Below, in pieces: positions 18,355 through 27,223 of a DNA stretch of 64,000 nt (the first letter of the stretch is position 1; each line of letters opens with the position of its first letter). Source of the stretch: Micromonospora antibiotica (GTDB taxonomy: Bacteria; Actinomycetota; Actinomycetes; Mycobacteriales; Micromonosporaceae); NCBI RefSeq assembly GCF_017599305.1, contig NZ_JAGFWR010000025.1, positions 1 to 64,000 of the forward strand, written 5' to 3'. Both the position numbers and the translations under genes were made by a program. The notes under the pieces were generated by a model. That model did not search any database. It had not been told where the DNA came from and saw only the letters and a list, made by a program, of their open reading frames with translations.

Positions 18355-19299
18355 TCAGCCTAGCGACCGGGCCGCCAGGAAAGCCCTGGTCTGCTGGGCG
18401 ATCTCCGGCGACAGGGTGTGGTGCAGGTAGTGGTCGCCGGTCAGGAGGACGACCTGACCGGTGTCGACGCCCGCCGCCTGCTGCTCGTGCAGGGCGACCC
18501 AGTCCGCCACGTCGGGGTCGTTCGACCGGACGAACAACAGGACGGGCAGCCCCTTCGGGAAGGTCTTCCCGCTGACCGCGGCGAAGTTCGCCGGGGCGTG
18601 CTCCATCTCGTCGACCATGGTCGGGGCGGCCGTGTTCTTCGCGCTGAGCAACCGCAGCTGCTTCCTCGTCCGCTCGTCGTAGGGCAGGCCCGCGTACGGG
18701 TCGTCGGTGATCGCCGCCAGCGCGCGGGTGACGCCGAGCTTGCTCAGGCCGACGATCACCCCGGTCGGGATCGGGTCGTCCCAGCCGGGCTGGTCGGGGA
18801 CGCTGCTGTCGATGCCGACGAAGGCGACGAGTTCGTCGGCGTAGTCGGCGGCGTAGGTGAGGGCGTAGATCCCGGCGATCGAGTGGCCCATCAGCACATA
18901 GCGGTCGATGCCGAGGTGCTGGAGCGCCTCGTGCACCTCCCGGGTGATGTTCGCGGCGGTGCGGTCGGTGTCGGTGGGGTCGCTCAGGCCGGTGCCGAAC
19001 GGTTCGACGGCGACGACCCGGTAGGTGCTCCGCAGTTGCGTGATCAGTGGCTGGAAGTCGAGTGCGGGGGCGGCGGTGCCGAGGCCGGGCAGGAGCACGA
19101 TCGTCTCGGCACCGTTGCCCTCGACCACCACGTTCATCTGTTTGCCGTCCACGGGCACGAGTTGCCCGTAACGGGTGATCGAGGAGGCTTCCGACTTCGT
19201 CGCCACGACGTTCACCACGGCGGTGGTCGCGAGCAGGAGCACCGGCACGGCGACCAGGACACCGAGGGTGGTGAGCACGACTCGCAGGGGCTTGCGCAT
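18355..19299 (-). CDS. membrane-anchored alpha/beta hydrolase
   Basis: 314 aa. An N-terminal hydrophobic segment (residues 6-33) is a signal anchor; the alpha/beta-hydrolase fold follows with the oxyanion LLPGLGTA, nucleophile elbow GHSIAG (Ser), and a late catalytic His in LLTGDHYLHH. Predicted to face the outside. It begins the operon with the two-component pair. In the 94-103 bp upstream of its start is a palindrome (19394-19411). Confidence 0.85.
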   Translation of the reverse strand: MRKPLRVVLTTLGVLVAVPVLLLATTAVVNVVATKSEASSITRYGQLVPVDGKQMNVVVEGNGAETIVLLPGLGTAAPALDFQPLITQLRSTYRVVAVEPFGTGLSDPTDTDRTAANITREVHEALQHLGIDRYVLMGHSIAGIYALTYAADYADELVAFVGIDSSVPDQPGWDDPIPTGVIVGLSKLGVTRALAAITDDPYAGLPYDERTRKQLRLLSAKNTAAPTMVDEMEHAPANFAAVSGKTFPKGLPVLLFVRSNDPDVADWVALHEQQAAGVDTGQVVLLTGDHYLHHTLSPEIAQQTRAFLAARSLG

Positions 19300-19393
19300 G
19301 GGTTCTCATTTCGGATCGGCGGCGCATCCGGATCGCTCCCGTGATGCCTGACCAGCCAATCAAGCGCGCGAGGCGCTGCGGAAGTGTCCTGCT

Positions 19394-19411
19394 GTCACGA
19401 CCGATCGTGAC
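19394..19411. promoter_or_regulatory. palindrome GTCACGA-CCGA-TCGTGAC
   Basis: Perfect 7-bp inverted arms with a 4-bp spacer, about 95 bp upstream of the alpha/beta-hydrolase start and followed by CAAAAAG. Could be a response-regulator operator for the autoregulated hydrolase/kinase/regulator operon, or a weak terminator on the plus strand. Confidence 0.4.
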
Positions 19412-19498
19412 AAAAAGTCATGGTATGCCCCTGGGGCCCCCGGGTCCTCGTGATCAACGAGATACGACCACCACGCCGGGCGGGTGCCGACCCGCAAA

Positions 19499-19552
19499 CC
19501 CACACGGCGCAGCGACCGCCACCGGAGGAGGGTGGCCGCTGCGCCGTGTGGG
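19499..19552 (-). terminator. terminator of the ABC-importer operon
   Basis: A perfect 16-bp stem (CCCACACGGCGCAGCG, 19499-19514, with 19537-19552) encloses a smaller GCCACC/GGTGGC hairpin. It begins 26 bp beyond the last permease stop codon on the minus strand. Confidence 0.85.
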
Positions 19553-19577
19553 CGGACCGGAGTCGGGGAGTGCCCCG

Positions 19578-20492
19578 TCAGGTGGTGCCGCGTTGGAACG
19601 GTTGGGCCAGCGCCCGGGGTTCGCGGTGGGTGGTGGCGAACACCAGCATCGCCAGCAGGGCCAGCAGGTAGGGCGCGGCGATCAGCAGCTGCGAGTTCAT
19701 GGTGACCCCCAGCGCCGGCAGCGCCAGTCGCATCGCGTCGGCCAGGCCGAAGACGACACAGCCGATCAGGGTACGGCCCAACCGCCATGCCCCGAAGATG
19801 ACCGCCGCGATGACCAGGTAACCCCGGCCGGCGGTCATGTTCTGGTTGAACGAGCCGACCTCGCCGACCGCGAGGTACGCCCCACCGAGCCCGGCGAGCA
19901 GCCCGCACCAGAGCAGCGCCTGTCGCCGTCGCTTGTTGACCTCGATCCCGCTGACGTCGGCGGCCTGCGGGTTCTCCCCCACCGCCCGCAGCTCCAGCCC
20001 CCACCGGCTGCGCTCGACCAGCCACCAGGTCAGCGGGATCACCGCGAGCAGCAGATAGACCGGCCAGCGTTGGACGAACAGCATCGGGCCGACGATCGGG
20101 ATGTCGCGCAGCACCGGGATGTCGACCTGCCAGACCTGGTGGCCGGTGAAGGTGCTCACCGTGATCAGGTAGCTGGTGAGGCCGAGCACCAGGGCGTTGA
20201 GCACCAGACCTACGACGAACGTGTTGATCTGCACCCGGTGCGACAGGATGCCGTGCACGAACGCCACCGCCACCCCGACCAGCGCGCCGGCCACCAGGCC
20301 GATGGTGGCGCTGCCGGTGGCGCTGGCGACCGCGATCGAGCCGAACGCCGCGCCGAGCATCATCGCCTCGACGGAGATGTTCAGGGTGCCGGCGCGCTGG
20401 GCGACGTACTCCCCGCAGGCGGCGAAGGCCAGGGGCACGGTGAGCCGGGCCCCGCTGGAGAGGATGGTGGCGATGTTGTCGGCGGCGCTCAT
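19578..20492 (-). CDS. ABC transporter permease (NupQ/BMP type)
   Basis: 304 aa, eight or nine membrane segments, with the branched-chain/nucleoside permease signature (GEYVAQRAGTLNISVEAMML near residue 26 and AVGENPQAADVSGI in the cytoplasmic coupling loop). It partners the first permease, whose stop overlaps its ATG (ATGA), in an importer for nucleosides or related heterocycles. Last gene of the operon, followed by a strong terminator. Confidence 0.88.
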   Translation of the reverse strand: MSAADNIATILSSGARLTVPLAFAACGEYVAQRAGTLNISVEAMMLGAAFGSIAVASATGSATIGLVAGALVGVAVAFVHGILSHRVQINTFVVGLVLNALVLGLTSYLITVSTFTGHQVWQVDIPVLRDIPIVGPMLFVQRWPVYLLLAVIPLTWWLVERSRWGLELRAVGENPQAADVSGIEVNKRRRQALLWCGLLAGLGGAYLAVGEVGSFNQNMTAGRGYLVIAAVIFGAWRLGRTLIGCVVFGLADAMRLALPALGVTMNSQLLIAAPYLLALLAMLVFATTHREPRALAQPFQRGTT

Positions 20493-21850
20493 GCCAACCT
20501 GCCTTCCATGGCGTCCTTGTTGCCGGCGTCGCCGGGGTCCGCCGGCGGCGGCGCGGTGCTCCGGGGGCCGGGGACCGGGGCCGTCGACCCGGCCGGTTCC
20601 GCCTGGGCGGACCCGGCAACCGGGGCCGACGTGTCGGCCGGGTCGGTCGACGCGGCGGCGGCCGGCGGAGCCGTCGGGGTCGGGGCGGCCGTCGCAGCGG
20701 GCGGTGCCGTCGGGGTGGAGGTGGGGGTCGACGGCTGGTCGGCCAGGCGGCGTCGGCGCAGCATGCCGATCACCACCGGGGGTGCGACGAAGGCCAGCAC
20801 CAGCAGCGCCTTGACCACGTCGACCAGGAACGACGGCACGCCGGTGGCGGCCAGGAAGCTGCCGCCGGCCCGCAGCACGCCGAACAGCACCGCCACCGGG
20901 ATGGCCAGCAGCGGATTGTTCCGGGCGACCAGGGCGACCAGCAGGCCGTCCCAGCCGATGTTGAGCGACATCCCCGGCTGCAACCGGTTGGTGCCGACCG
21001 GGCTGGTCAGCAGCAGCGCACCGGCCAGACCGGCCAGCGCCCCGGAGATCGCCAGCGCGATGCCGCCGAGGGCACCGACCCGCACACCCGCGTGCCGGGC
21101 CGTCGCCGGGTTGAGGCCGACCATCTTCAACCGGAAACCCCAGCGGGTACGCGCCATCACCAGCGCCAGCACGACCGCCACCACGACGGCCAGCACCAGA
21201 CCCCCGTTGAGCTGGAGGTTCGGGTATTCGCCGAGGGAGGTGAGCCGGGCGTTCTCGGGCACCGGGTTGGACTGCGGGGACAGCGTGCCCCGGCCGAGCC
21301 GGGACTCCTGGAGCAGCCACGGGGTGTTCACCGCGAACGAGATGAGCTGCTGGGCGAGGAACGTCATCAGCATCGTACTCACCACGACGTTGACGCCCCG
21401 GAACCGGTACATCAACGCGCTGAGCCCGGCCCAGATCCCGGCACCGACCACCGAGGCGAGCAGCACCAGGACCAGCAGCAGCGGTCCGGGTACGGCCAGC
21501 CGCAGGCCGACCCACGCGCCGGCGAGCGCGCCGATCAGCACCTGCCCCTCCTGGCCGATGTTGAAGAAGCCGGAGCGGGCGCTGACGCAGGCCCCGACCG
21601 CGACCAGCAGCAGCGGCGCGACATAGAGCAGGGAGGTGGACCAGGCCGCCGGGGAGGCCATGCTGCCCTGGTAGAGGGCCTTGGTCGAGGCGGTCGGCGA
21701 GCCGCCGGTGACCGCGATCAGCAGGGCGGACAGGCCGAGCGCGACGCCGATCGTGGCGACCGTGGCGAGGCCGACCTGCCAGCCGCCGGGGCCGGGGTTG
21801 AGCCGGCGCAGCAGCCGCTGGCCGGTGCCGTCGATACCGAGGGTGGCCAT
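20489..21850 (-). CDS. ABC transporter permease (NupP/BMP type) with Pro/Thr-rich tail
   Basis: 453 aa. Membrane core to about residue 365, with SARSGFFNIGQEGQVLIGAL and the coupling loop MVGLNPATARHAGVRVG of BMP-system permeases. The last 85 residues form a Pro/Ala/Thr-rich low-complexity cytoplasmic tail that usual family members (about 360 aa) lack. ATG 21850 overlaps the ATPase stop (TGATG). Confidence 0.88.
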   Translation of the reverse strand: MATLGIDGTGQRLLRRLNPGPGGWQVGLATVATIGVALGLSALLIAVTGGSPTASTKALYQGSMASPAAWSTSLLYVAPLLLVAVGACVSARSGFFNIGQEGQVLIGALAGAWVGLRLAVPGPLLLVLVLLASVVGAGIWAGLSALMYRFRGVNVVVSTMLMTFLAQQLISFAVNTPWLLQESRLGRGTLSPQSNPVPENARLTSLGEYPNLQLNGGLVLAVVVAVVLALVMARTRWGFRLKMVGLNPATARHAGVRVGALGGIALAISGALAGLAGALLLTSPVGTNRLQPGMSLNIGWDGLLVALVARNNPLLAIPVAVLFGVLRAGGSFLAATGVPSFLVDVVKALLVLAFVAPPVVIGMLRRRRLADQPSTPTSTPTAPPAATAAPTPTAPPAAAASTDPADTSAPVAGSAQAEPAGSTAPVPGPRSTAPPPADPGDAGNKDAMEGRLA

Positions 21851-23442
21851 CAGTGACTCACCCCGCCGACCAGCATGCCGAGCCGCTCGGCGGTGGCCTC
21901 GGCGGTGGGGAGCACCCCGACGATCCGGCCGGAGGAGATCACCGCGATCCGGTTGGCCAGGGCCATCACCTCCTCCAACTCTGTGGAGATCAGCAACACC
22001 GCCACCCCTTCCGCGGCGGCCTGCCGCAGCCGCACGTACATGTCTTCGATCGCGCCGACGTCCAGCCCGTGGGTGGGTTGGGCGGCGACCAGCGCCTTCG
22101 GGCCGGCGGACAGCTCCCGGGCCAGCACCACCCGCTGCTGGTTGCCGCCGGAGAGGCTGCGCAGCGGGGTGTCCGGGGAGGGCGCCACGATGTTGAACTC
22201 GGTCATCCGCTGCTGGGCGATCTTGTGCATCCGCCGCCGGCTGAGCACCCCCCGGGTGGTCACTGCGGCGAGGGACTTCATCACCAGGTTCTCGGCGACG
22301 CTCATGTCCAGCACCACACCGGAGTGGTGCCGGTCCTCGGGCACGATGCCGAGGCCGGCGTGGTGCAGCGCGCCGGGGCGGACCAGGTCGACCGGCCGGC
22401 CGTCGATCTCGACGGTGCCGGAGTCGGGGACGAGCAGCCCGGCCAGCAGCTCACCGACGGTGGCCTGGCCGTTGCCCTCGACCCCGTACAGGCCGACGAT
22501 CTCGCCGGGGGCGACCTCCAGGCTGAGCTTGTCCAGCACCGGCAGGCCGCCGATGAGCATGGTGACCTCCCGCAGCCGCAACGCCGCGGGCTCGTCCTGC
22601 GCGGCCGGGCCGGGGGCCGTCGGGGGCACCACCGCCCCGTCGGCCTCGCCGACCGGCGCGGGGCGCTCGACCGGCAGCAGGCCCAGCGCCGCGCTCTCGG
22701 ACTGCAACGACACCTCCCGGCCGACCATCTGCCTGGCGAGTTGCTGGGCGGTGGTGTCCTTCGTCGCGCCGTGGAACGCCACCGCGCCGCGCCGCAGCAC
22801 GGTCACCCGGTCGGTGGCCGCCATGATCTCGGCGAGCTTGTGGCTGATCAGGATGACCGCCCGCCGTTCCGCCTGCACCACCCGGCGCAGCACGGTGAAC
22901 AGCTCCGCCGACTCGGCCTGGGTGAGCACCGAGGTCGGCTCGTCCAGGATCAGGATGGACGGGTCACGGCGCAGGCACTTGATCAGTTCGACGCGTTGCC
23001 GTTCCCCGGCGGAGAGCCGGTCGACCCGCACGTTCGGGTCGATGGGCAGCCCGTACCGGCGGGACACCTCCTCGACCTGGGCGCAGGCCGCCGCCCGGTC
23101 GATCCGCCCGGTGTCGCCGAGGATGACGTTCTCCCAGACGGTAAGCGGCTCGATCAGGCTGAAGTGCTGGTGCACCATGCCCAGCCCGAGGTCGGCGGCG
23201 ACCTGCGGACTGTCGATCTCGACCGGTTCGGTGCCGCGCGTGATGGTGCCGGCGTCGCGGTGCACCAACCCGAGCAGGATCTTCATCAGGGTCGACTTTC
23301 CGGCCCCGTTCTCGCCGAGCAGGCCGTGGATCTCGCCGGGTCGTACGGCGAGATCCACGGCGTCGCAGGCGACGACCGGACCGTAACGCTTGCTGACTCC
23401 GCGCAGGGTGAGAGCCGGCGTCAGCTGGTCGTCAACGTCCAC
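21850..23442 (-). CDS. ABC transporter ATP-binding protein, two nucleotide-binding domains
   Basis: 530 aa tandem ATPase of the NupO/simple-sugar type. Domain 1 has Walker A GENGAGKST, signature LSAGERQRVE and Walker B LILDEPTS; domain 2 has a degenerate Walker A (GVEGNGQATVGE) but signature LSGGNQQRVVLARE. One active and one degenerate site is normal for this family. GTG 23442 is preferred (GAGGTG 7 nt upstream); GTG 23454 would add four residues. Follows the binding-protein gene by 37 nt. Confidence 0.9.
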   Translation of the reverse strand: MDVDDQLTPALTLRGVSKRYGPVVACDAVDLAVRPGEIHGLLGENGAGKSTLMKILLGLVHRDAGTITRGTEPVEIDSPQVAADLGLGMVHQHFSLIEPLTVWENVILGDTGRIDRAAACAQVEEVSRRYGLPIDPNVRVDRLSAGERQRVELIKCLRRDPSILILDEPTSVLTQAESAELFTVLRRVVQAERRAVILISHKLAEIMAATDRVTVLRRGAVAFHGATKDTTAQQLARQMVGREVSLQSESAALGLLPVERPAPVGEADGAVVPPTAPGPAAQDEPAALRLREVTMLIGGLPVLDKLSLEVAPGEIVGLYGVEGNGQATVGELLAGLLVPDSGTVEIDGRPVDLVRPGALHHAGLGIVPEDRHHSGVVLDMSVAENLVMKSLAAVTTRGVLSRRRMHKIAQQRMTEFNIVAPSPDTPLRSLSGGNQQRVVLARELSAGPKALVAAQPTHGLDVGAIEDMYVRLRQAAAEGVAVLLISTELEEVMALANRIAVISSGRIVGVLPTAEATAERLGMLVGGVSH

Positions 23443-23479
23443 AGTCCGTTTCACCTCGTTGGTCGTCGGGCAGCGGGAA

Positions 23480-24559
23480 TCAGGAGCCGAGCTTGGCGAC
23501 CGTCGCGGCGGTGTCGGTCTTGCCGCTGGCCACGTCGGCGACGAAGGCGTCCATCTTCTGGGTCTGCTCCGGGGTCGGCTTGCAGATCTTGACGGCCGGG
23601 TACGGGTCCTTGCCCAGCTCCCACTTCTTGGTGGTGCCGAGGGTCATCTCACCCTTGGCGAACAGCTCCAGCGCGGCGGCGAAGTACGCACCCGGGTCGA
23701 AGATGACCGAGATGTCGAAGCGCGGGTCGGTCGAGTCGCACCGGTCGGTGCCGGGGGTCAGGGTGAGCGCGCCGCCGGTGTTGGCCAGCTTGGCGGCGGC
23801 GTCGGTGGCCCCGCCCAGGTACGGGTAGACGACCTTGACGCCCTGGCTGATCTGCGCCTGGACGGCCTCCCGGGCCTTCGCCGAGTCGTTGAAGTCACCG
23901 GTGTAGGTGGTCACCAGGGTCGCGTTCGGCACCACCATCCGGATGCCCGCCTTGTACGCCTTGGCGGCGTTGACCGAGAAGTCGGCCTCCATGCCGGTGA
24001 CGAAGCCGGCCTTGGTGGCGTTCTTGGCCTGCATGACCAGGCCGGTGGCGTACCCGGCGGCGAGCATGCTCTGGTTGGGGTCGTCGCTGGACAGCGTCAC
24101 CCGGGGCGTCTGCGGGATGTTCTCCGATGACGGCACGTACCAGGAGGTCTTGGCGCAGACCGGCTCCTCGGAGGCCGGGATGGCGTCCTTGAGCTCGGAG
24201 GCCCCGAGCGCCACCATGTCCACGCCCTGCTGGCACAGCGCGCGGGCGGCGCTGAGCGCCTCGGTCGGCGGCACGTTGCCGCGCTTGATGACCTGCCAGC
24301 CCTTTTCGGTGGCGAACTTCTCGGCACCGATCACGAAGCTCTCGTAGTAGCCGTTGTCGTTGATGTCACCGGGGCTGAGCACGCCGATGACGACCTTGCC
24401 GTCACCGTTGGCGTCGGGCTGCCCGGCGGGGGCCGTACCGCTGCTGGCCGACCCTCCCGCCGACGGCGCGGTCGCGTCGTTGCTCGCGCAACCGACCAGG
24501 GCGAATCCCAGCGCCCCGGCGAGCAGCGCCGCCGGACCCCGACCAATCCTCATTGTCAT
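23480..24559 (-). CDS. BMP-family substrate-binding lipoprotein
   Basis: 359 aa lipoprotein: signal peptide with lipobox LVGC (Cys24), a Ser/Thr/Gly-rich linker, then the BMP/PnrA binding fold (VVIGVLSPGDINDNGYYESF, ALGASELKD, GFVTGMEADFSVN, Y-x-G-D-F-N-D). BMP proteins bind nucleosides, purine derivatives or similar heterocycles, which hints at an N-heterocyclic substrate. ATG overlaps the amidohydrolase stop, so importer and hydrolase are made together. Confidence 0.9.
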   Translation of the reverse strand: MTMRIGRGPAALLAGALGFALVGCASNDATAPSAGGSASSGTAPAGQPDANGDGKVVIGVLSPGDINDNGYYESFVIGAEKFATEKGWQVIKRGNVPPTEALSAARALCQQGVDMVALGASELKDAIPASEEPVCAKTSWYVPSSENIPQTPRVTLSSDDPNQSMLAAGYATGLVMQAKNATKAGFVTGMEADFSVNAAKAYKAGIRMVVPNATLVTTYTGDFNDSAKAREAVQAQISQGVKVVYPYLGGATDAAAKLANTGGALTLTPGTDRCDSTDPRFDISVIFDPGAYFAAALELFAKGEMTLGTTKKWELGKDPYPAVKICKPTPEQTQKMDAFVADVASGKTDTAATVAKLGS

Positions 24560-26031
24560 GGTGCTTTCCCTTCACGTGGGGTCGGCGCACGGCCCGGCAC
24601 GGACCGGCGCGCGGAGAACTCGGTCGCTGGCACGCTGGGCCAGCGAGGGGGGATGTCGATGCCGACCCGGCGCAGCAGGGCGGCCCGACGCTGGGCGGCC
24701 TCCTCGCGCAGGGCGTCGACGTCGACGGTGGTGATCCGCCGGTCGCGGACCACCAGCCGGCCGTCGACCAGAACGTCCCGGACGGTGTGCCCGGCCGCAC
24801 CCCAGACGAGCTGGGTGGGCAGGTCACCGCGGGGAATCCAGGGGATGGTCCGGGTGTCGAGCAGCACCAGGTCGGCGGCCTTGCCGACCTCGATGGAGCC
24901 GGTCTGCGTCCCCAGCCCGACGGCGGCGGCGCCGTCGACGGTGGCCAGGGCGAAGACCTCGTCGGCGCGCAGCGGGTCGGGAACGCCCCGGTCCCGCTCC
25001 AGGCCGGCGAAGAGTCGGGCGGCCCGCCACAGGTCCGGGGTGTCCCCGGCGTTGTGCGAGTCGCAGCCCAGCGCGAGCCGGCCGCCGGCCCGGTGCAGCG
25101 CGGTGTGCCGGCCGGCCCGGGTGAAACCCTGGCCGAGCCGCAGGTAGGCCCCCGGGCAGGAGGCGACGGCGGTGCCGGTCTCGACGAGCGCGTCGACCTC
25201 GGCGTCGTCGAGCCACACCGCGTGGCCGAGCAGCAGTCGGGGGCCCAGCACGCCGAGGTCGGCCAGGTGCCGCACCGGCCGGGCCCGGCCGGCGGCGGCG
25301 TAGGCGGCGGCGTCCTCGGGGCCGGGCGACAGGTGCCAGGTCATGCCCACGTCGAGCCGGTCGGCCAGCTCCGCCGCGCCGGTGAACAGCGCGTCGCTGA
25401 CCAGGTCGTGTCCGACCAGGGTGATCCAGCCGGTGACCAGCGGGTCGCCGGCCAGGGCGGCGACGGTGTCGGCCTGCACGGCGAGGGTGTCGGCGGCCGG
25501 CCGGGCGTAGGGCACGTCGGGGGCGTCCCAGCCCCAGCCGCCGACCCGGGCCCGGATGCCGGCGGTACGCAGCCCGGCGGCGACCCGCAGCGGGTGCGCC
25601 ACCGTGCCGGGCTCCAGCAGGGTGGTGACCCCGTAGCTGAGCGACTCGACGGCGGTGAGGGTGGCCGACAACTCGTCGTCGTCGCCGGTGACCGCGCTGT
25701 GCAGCGGCACGATCCAGTCGAAGATCGCCTGCTGGGCCGGGACGTCGTCGGGGATGCTGCTGCGCACCAGCGGGTCGGCGGTGGTGTGCTGGTGGGCGTT
25801 GACCAGGCCGGGGACGACCACACAGCCGGTGGCGTCGAGTTCGGGACTGCCCGGGTACGCCACCCGCAGCGTCGCCGCCGGGCCGATCGCGGCGATCCGG
25901 CCGTCGACCACGGCGATCGTGCCATCGGGCACGACCGCCCGGTCGGCCGCCATGGTGACGATCTCGGCGTCGACGATCAGCAGGTCGGCCGGGCGGAGGT
26001 CGGCGGTGCCCGCCGTCGGGGTGGTGGTCAT
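24556..26031 (-). CDS. amidohydrolase / aminohydrolase (AtzB, guanine-deaminase-like)
   Basis: 491 aa amidohydrolase superfamily subtype III. GLVNAHQHTT gives the HxH metal pair, then His in MTWHLSPG, His in LLLGHAVW, and Asp in LGCDSHNAGD. This architecture is typical of deaminases of triazines, guanine, 8-oxoguanine or methylthioadenosine. It is translationally coupled to both the alcohol dehydrogenase upstream and the binding lipoprotein downstream, so the imported compound is probably hydrolysed or deaminated right after uptake (inference). The C-terminal 30 residues are Arg/Pro-rich. Confidence 0.85.
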   Translation of the reverse strand: MTTTPTAGTADLRPADLLIVDAEIVTMAADRAVVPDGTIAVVDGRIAAIGPAATLRVAYPGSPELDATGCVVVPGLVNAHQHTTADPLVRSSIPDDVPAQQAIFDWIVPLHSAVTGDDDELSATLTAVESLSYGVTTLLEPGTVAHPLRVAAGLRTAGIRARVGGWGWDAPDVPYARPAADTLAVQADTVAALAGDPLVTGWITLVGHDLVSDALFTGAAELADRLDVGMTWHLSPGPEDAAAYAAAGRARPVRHLADLGVLGPRLLLGHAVWLDDAEVDALVETGTAVASCPGAYLRLGQGFTRAGRHTALHRAGGRLALGCDSHNAGDTPDLWRAARLFAGLERDRGVPDPLRADEVFALATVDGAAAVGLGTQTGSIEVGKAADLVLLDTRTIPWIPRGDLPTQLVWGAAGHTVRDVLVDGRLVVRDRRITTVDVDALREEAAQRRAALLRRVGIDIPPRWPSVPATEFSARRSVPGRAPTPREGKAP

Positions 26032-27050
26032 GGCCGGACGAGGATCTTGCCGATGAGGTCGCCGGACTCCTGCCGGGCGTACGCCTCGGTCAGTTCGTCG
26101 AGCGGGTATTCCGCGCCCCGGACCACCCGCAGGCCACCGGTGAAGTAGGCGTCGAGCATGTCGGCGAAGTCGGCCGGGCTGTACGCCCCGGCCCCGAGCA
26201 GCCGCAGCCCGCGCCGGTAGACGTCGGAGAGGGAGAAGCTGACCTGGTCGCCGGTGGTGTTGCCGAGCAGCACGATCCGCCCGCCGGTGCGCAGGCTGGC
26301 CAGCGAGGTGGCCCAGGTGGCGGTGCCGACGTGGTCGACGGCCAGGTCGACGCCGTGCCCGTCGGTGTGCTCGAGCACCCGCTCCACGGTGTGCTCGTCG
26401 AGGTCGAGCACGTCCGCGCCGAGGTCCGCGGCGACGGCCCGCTTGGCCTCGGTACGCGCCACGGCGAGCACCCGGGCGCCGGCCCGGCGGGCGAGTTGGA
26501 TGGCGGCGATGCTGACCGCGCTCGTGGCGGCCTGCACCAGCACCCACTCCCCGGCGCGGACCTCACCGACGCGGTGCACGGCGTGCCAGCCGAGGCTCCA
26601 CGCGGTGGGCAGCGCGGCGGCGTCGGCGAGGTCGACGTGGGCGGGCACCCGGTGCACGACGGTGGCGGGGACGGTGACGTACTCGGCGAAGCCGCCGGGG
26701 CGGTTGCCACCGACCACGGCCAGTGTCGGGCAGTAGCCCGGTTGGCCGTTCTTGCAGGTGGCGCAGGCTCCGCAGCCGATGGTCGGGTCGATCAGCACCC
26801 GGTCGCCGGGGCGTACCGTGGTGACCTGCGGCCCGACGGCGTCGACCTGCCCGGCGACGTCCATGCCGCCGACGTGGGGCAGGGCGAAGCCGGGGAGCAG
26901 GGCGGTGCGCCGCTGGAGCAGGTCGAGGCGGTTGAGGGCGGCGGTGTGCACCCGGACGACCACGTCGCCCGCGCCCGGCTCGGGGTCGGGCAGGTGCCGC
27001 AGGCTCAGCACCTCGGGCCCCCCGAAACCGGTCTGGACCATCGCCCGCAT
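26028..27050 (-). CDS. MDR-family zinc alcohol dehydrogenase / quinone oxidoreductase-like
   Basis: 340 aa. The structural-zinc lobe is intact (CGACATCKNGQPGYC), but the catalytic-zinc Cys and GHE motif are replaced (ALNRLDLL, GGMDVAG), so it may act as a quinone/enoyl reductase rather than a classical alcohol dehydrogenase. The Rossmann segment is about residues 165-300. ATG 27050 has GGGGGAGG in front and is preferred over ATG 27065. First gene of the importer operon; regulon site D lies 26 bp upstream. Confidence 0.85.
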   Translation of the reverse strand: MRAMVQTGFGGPEVLSLRHLPDPEPGAGDVVVRVHTAALNRLDLLQRRTALLPGFALPHVGGMDVAGQVDAVGPQVTTVRPGDRVLIDPTIGCGACATCKNGQPGYCPTLAVVGGNRPGGFAEYVTVPATVVHRVPAHVDLADAAALPTAWSLGWHAVHRVGEVRAGEWVLVQAATSAVSIAAIQLARRAGARVLAVARTEAKRAVAADLGADVLDLDEHTVERVLEHTDGHGVDLAVDHVGTATWATSLASLRTGGRIVLLGNTTGDQVSFSLSDVYRRGLRLLGAGAYSPADFADMLDAYFTGGLRVVRGAEYPLDELTEAYARQESGDLIGKILVRP

Positions 27051-27075
27051 CGCAACCTCCCCCATGGTCTACCAG

Positions 27076-27102
27076 TCAATATGGCGTCTTGCATTGTGAT
27101 TC
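27076..27102. promoter_or_regulatory. regulon site D (putative IclR operator)
   Basis: Core GTCTTGCATTGTGATTC matches the right half of sites E and F (CTCGCTTTGTGA, CTCGCTATGTGA). It lies directly upstream of the dehydrogenase/deaminase/importer operon in an unusually AT-rich 150-bp gap (27051-27223) that has no other gene. Confidence 0.55.
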
Positions 27103-27223
27103 TCGTTGCTTGGAGACGTACTCTGCCTGCGGCGCGGCGGCGTGTCAACGGCTTGCCGCAAAAGAGGCGGAACGGTTAACGAAGCAGGTCGTCCAGGCCG
27201 TTCACAGGCCACCCACCAGGGGA

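Noticed and set aside
19341..21856. Plus-strand frames of 761 and 254 codons across the permease genes
   Set aside because: Antisense to two clear membrane permeases; translations are Gln/His/Pro-rich with no domain.
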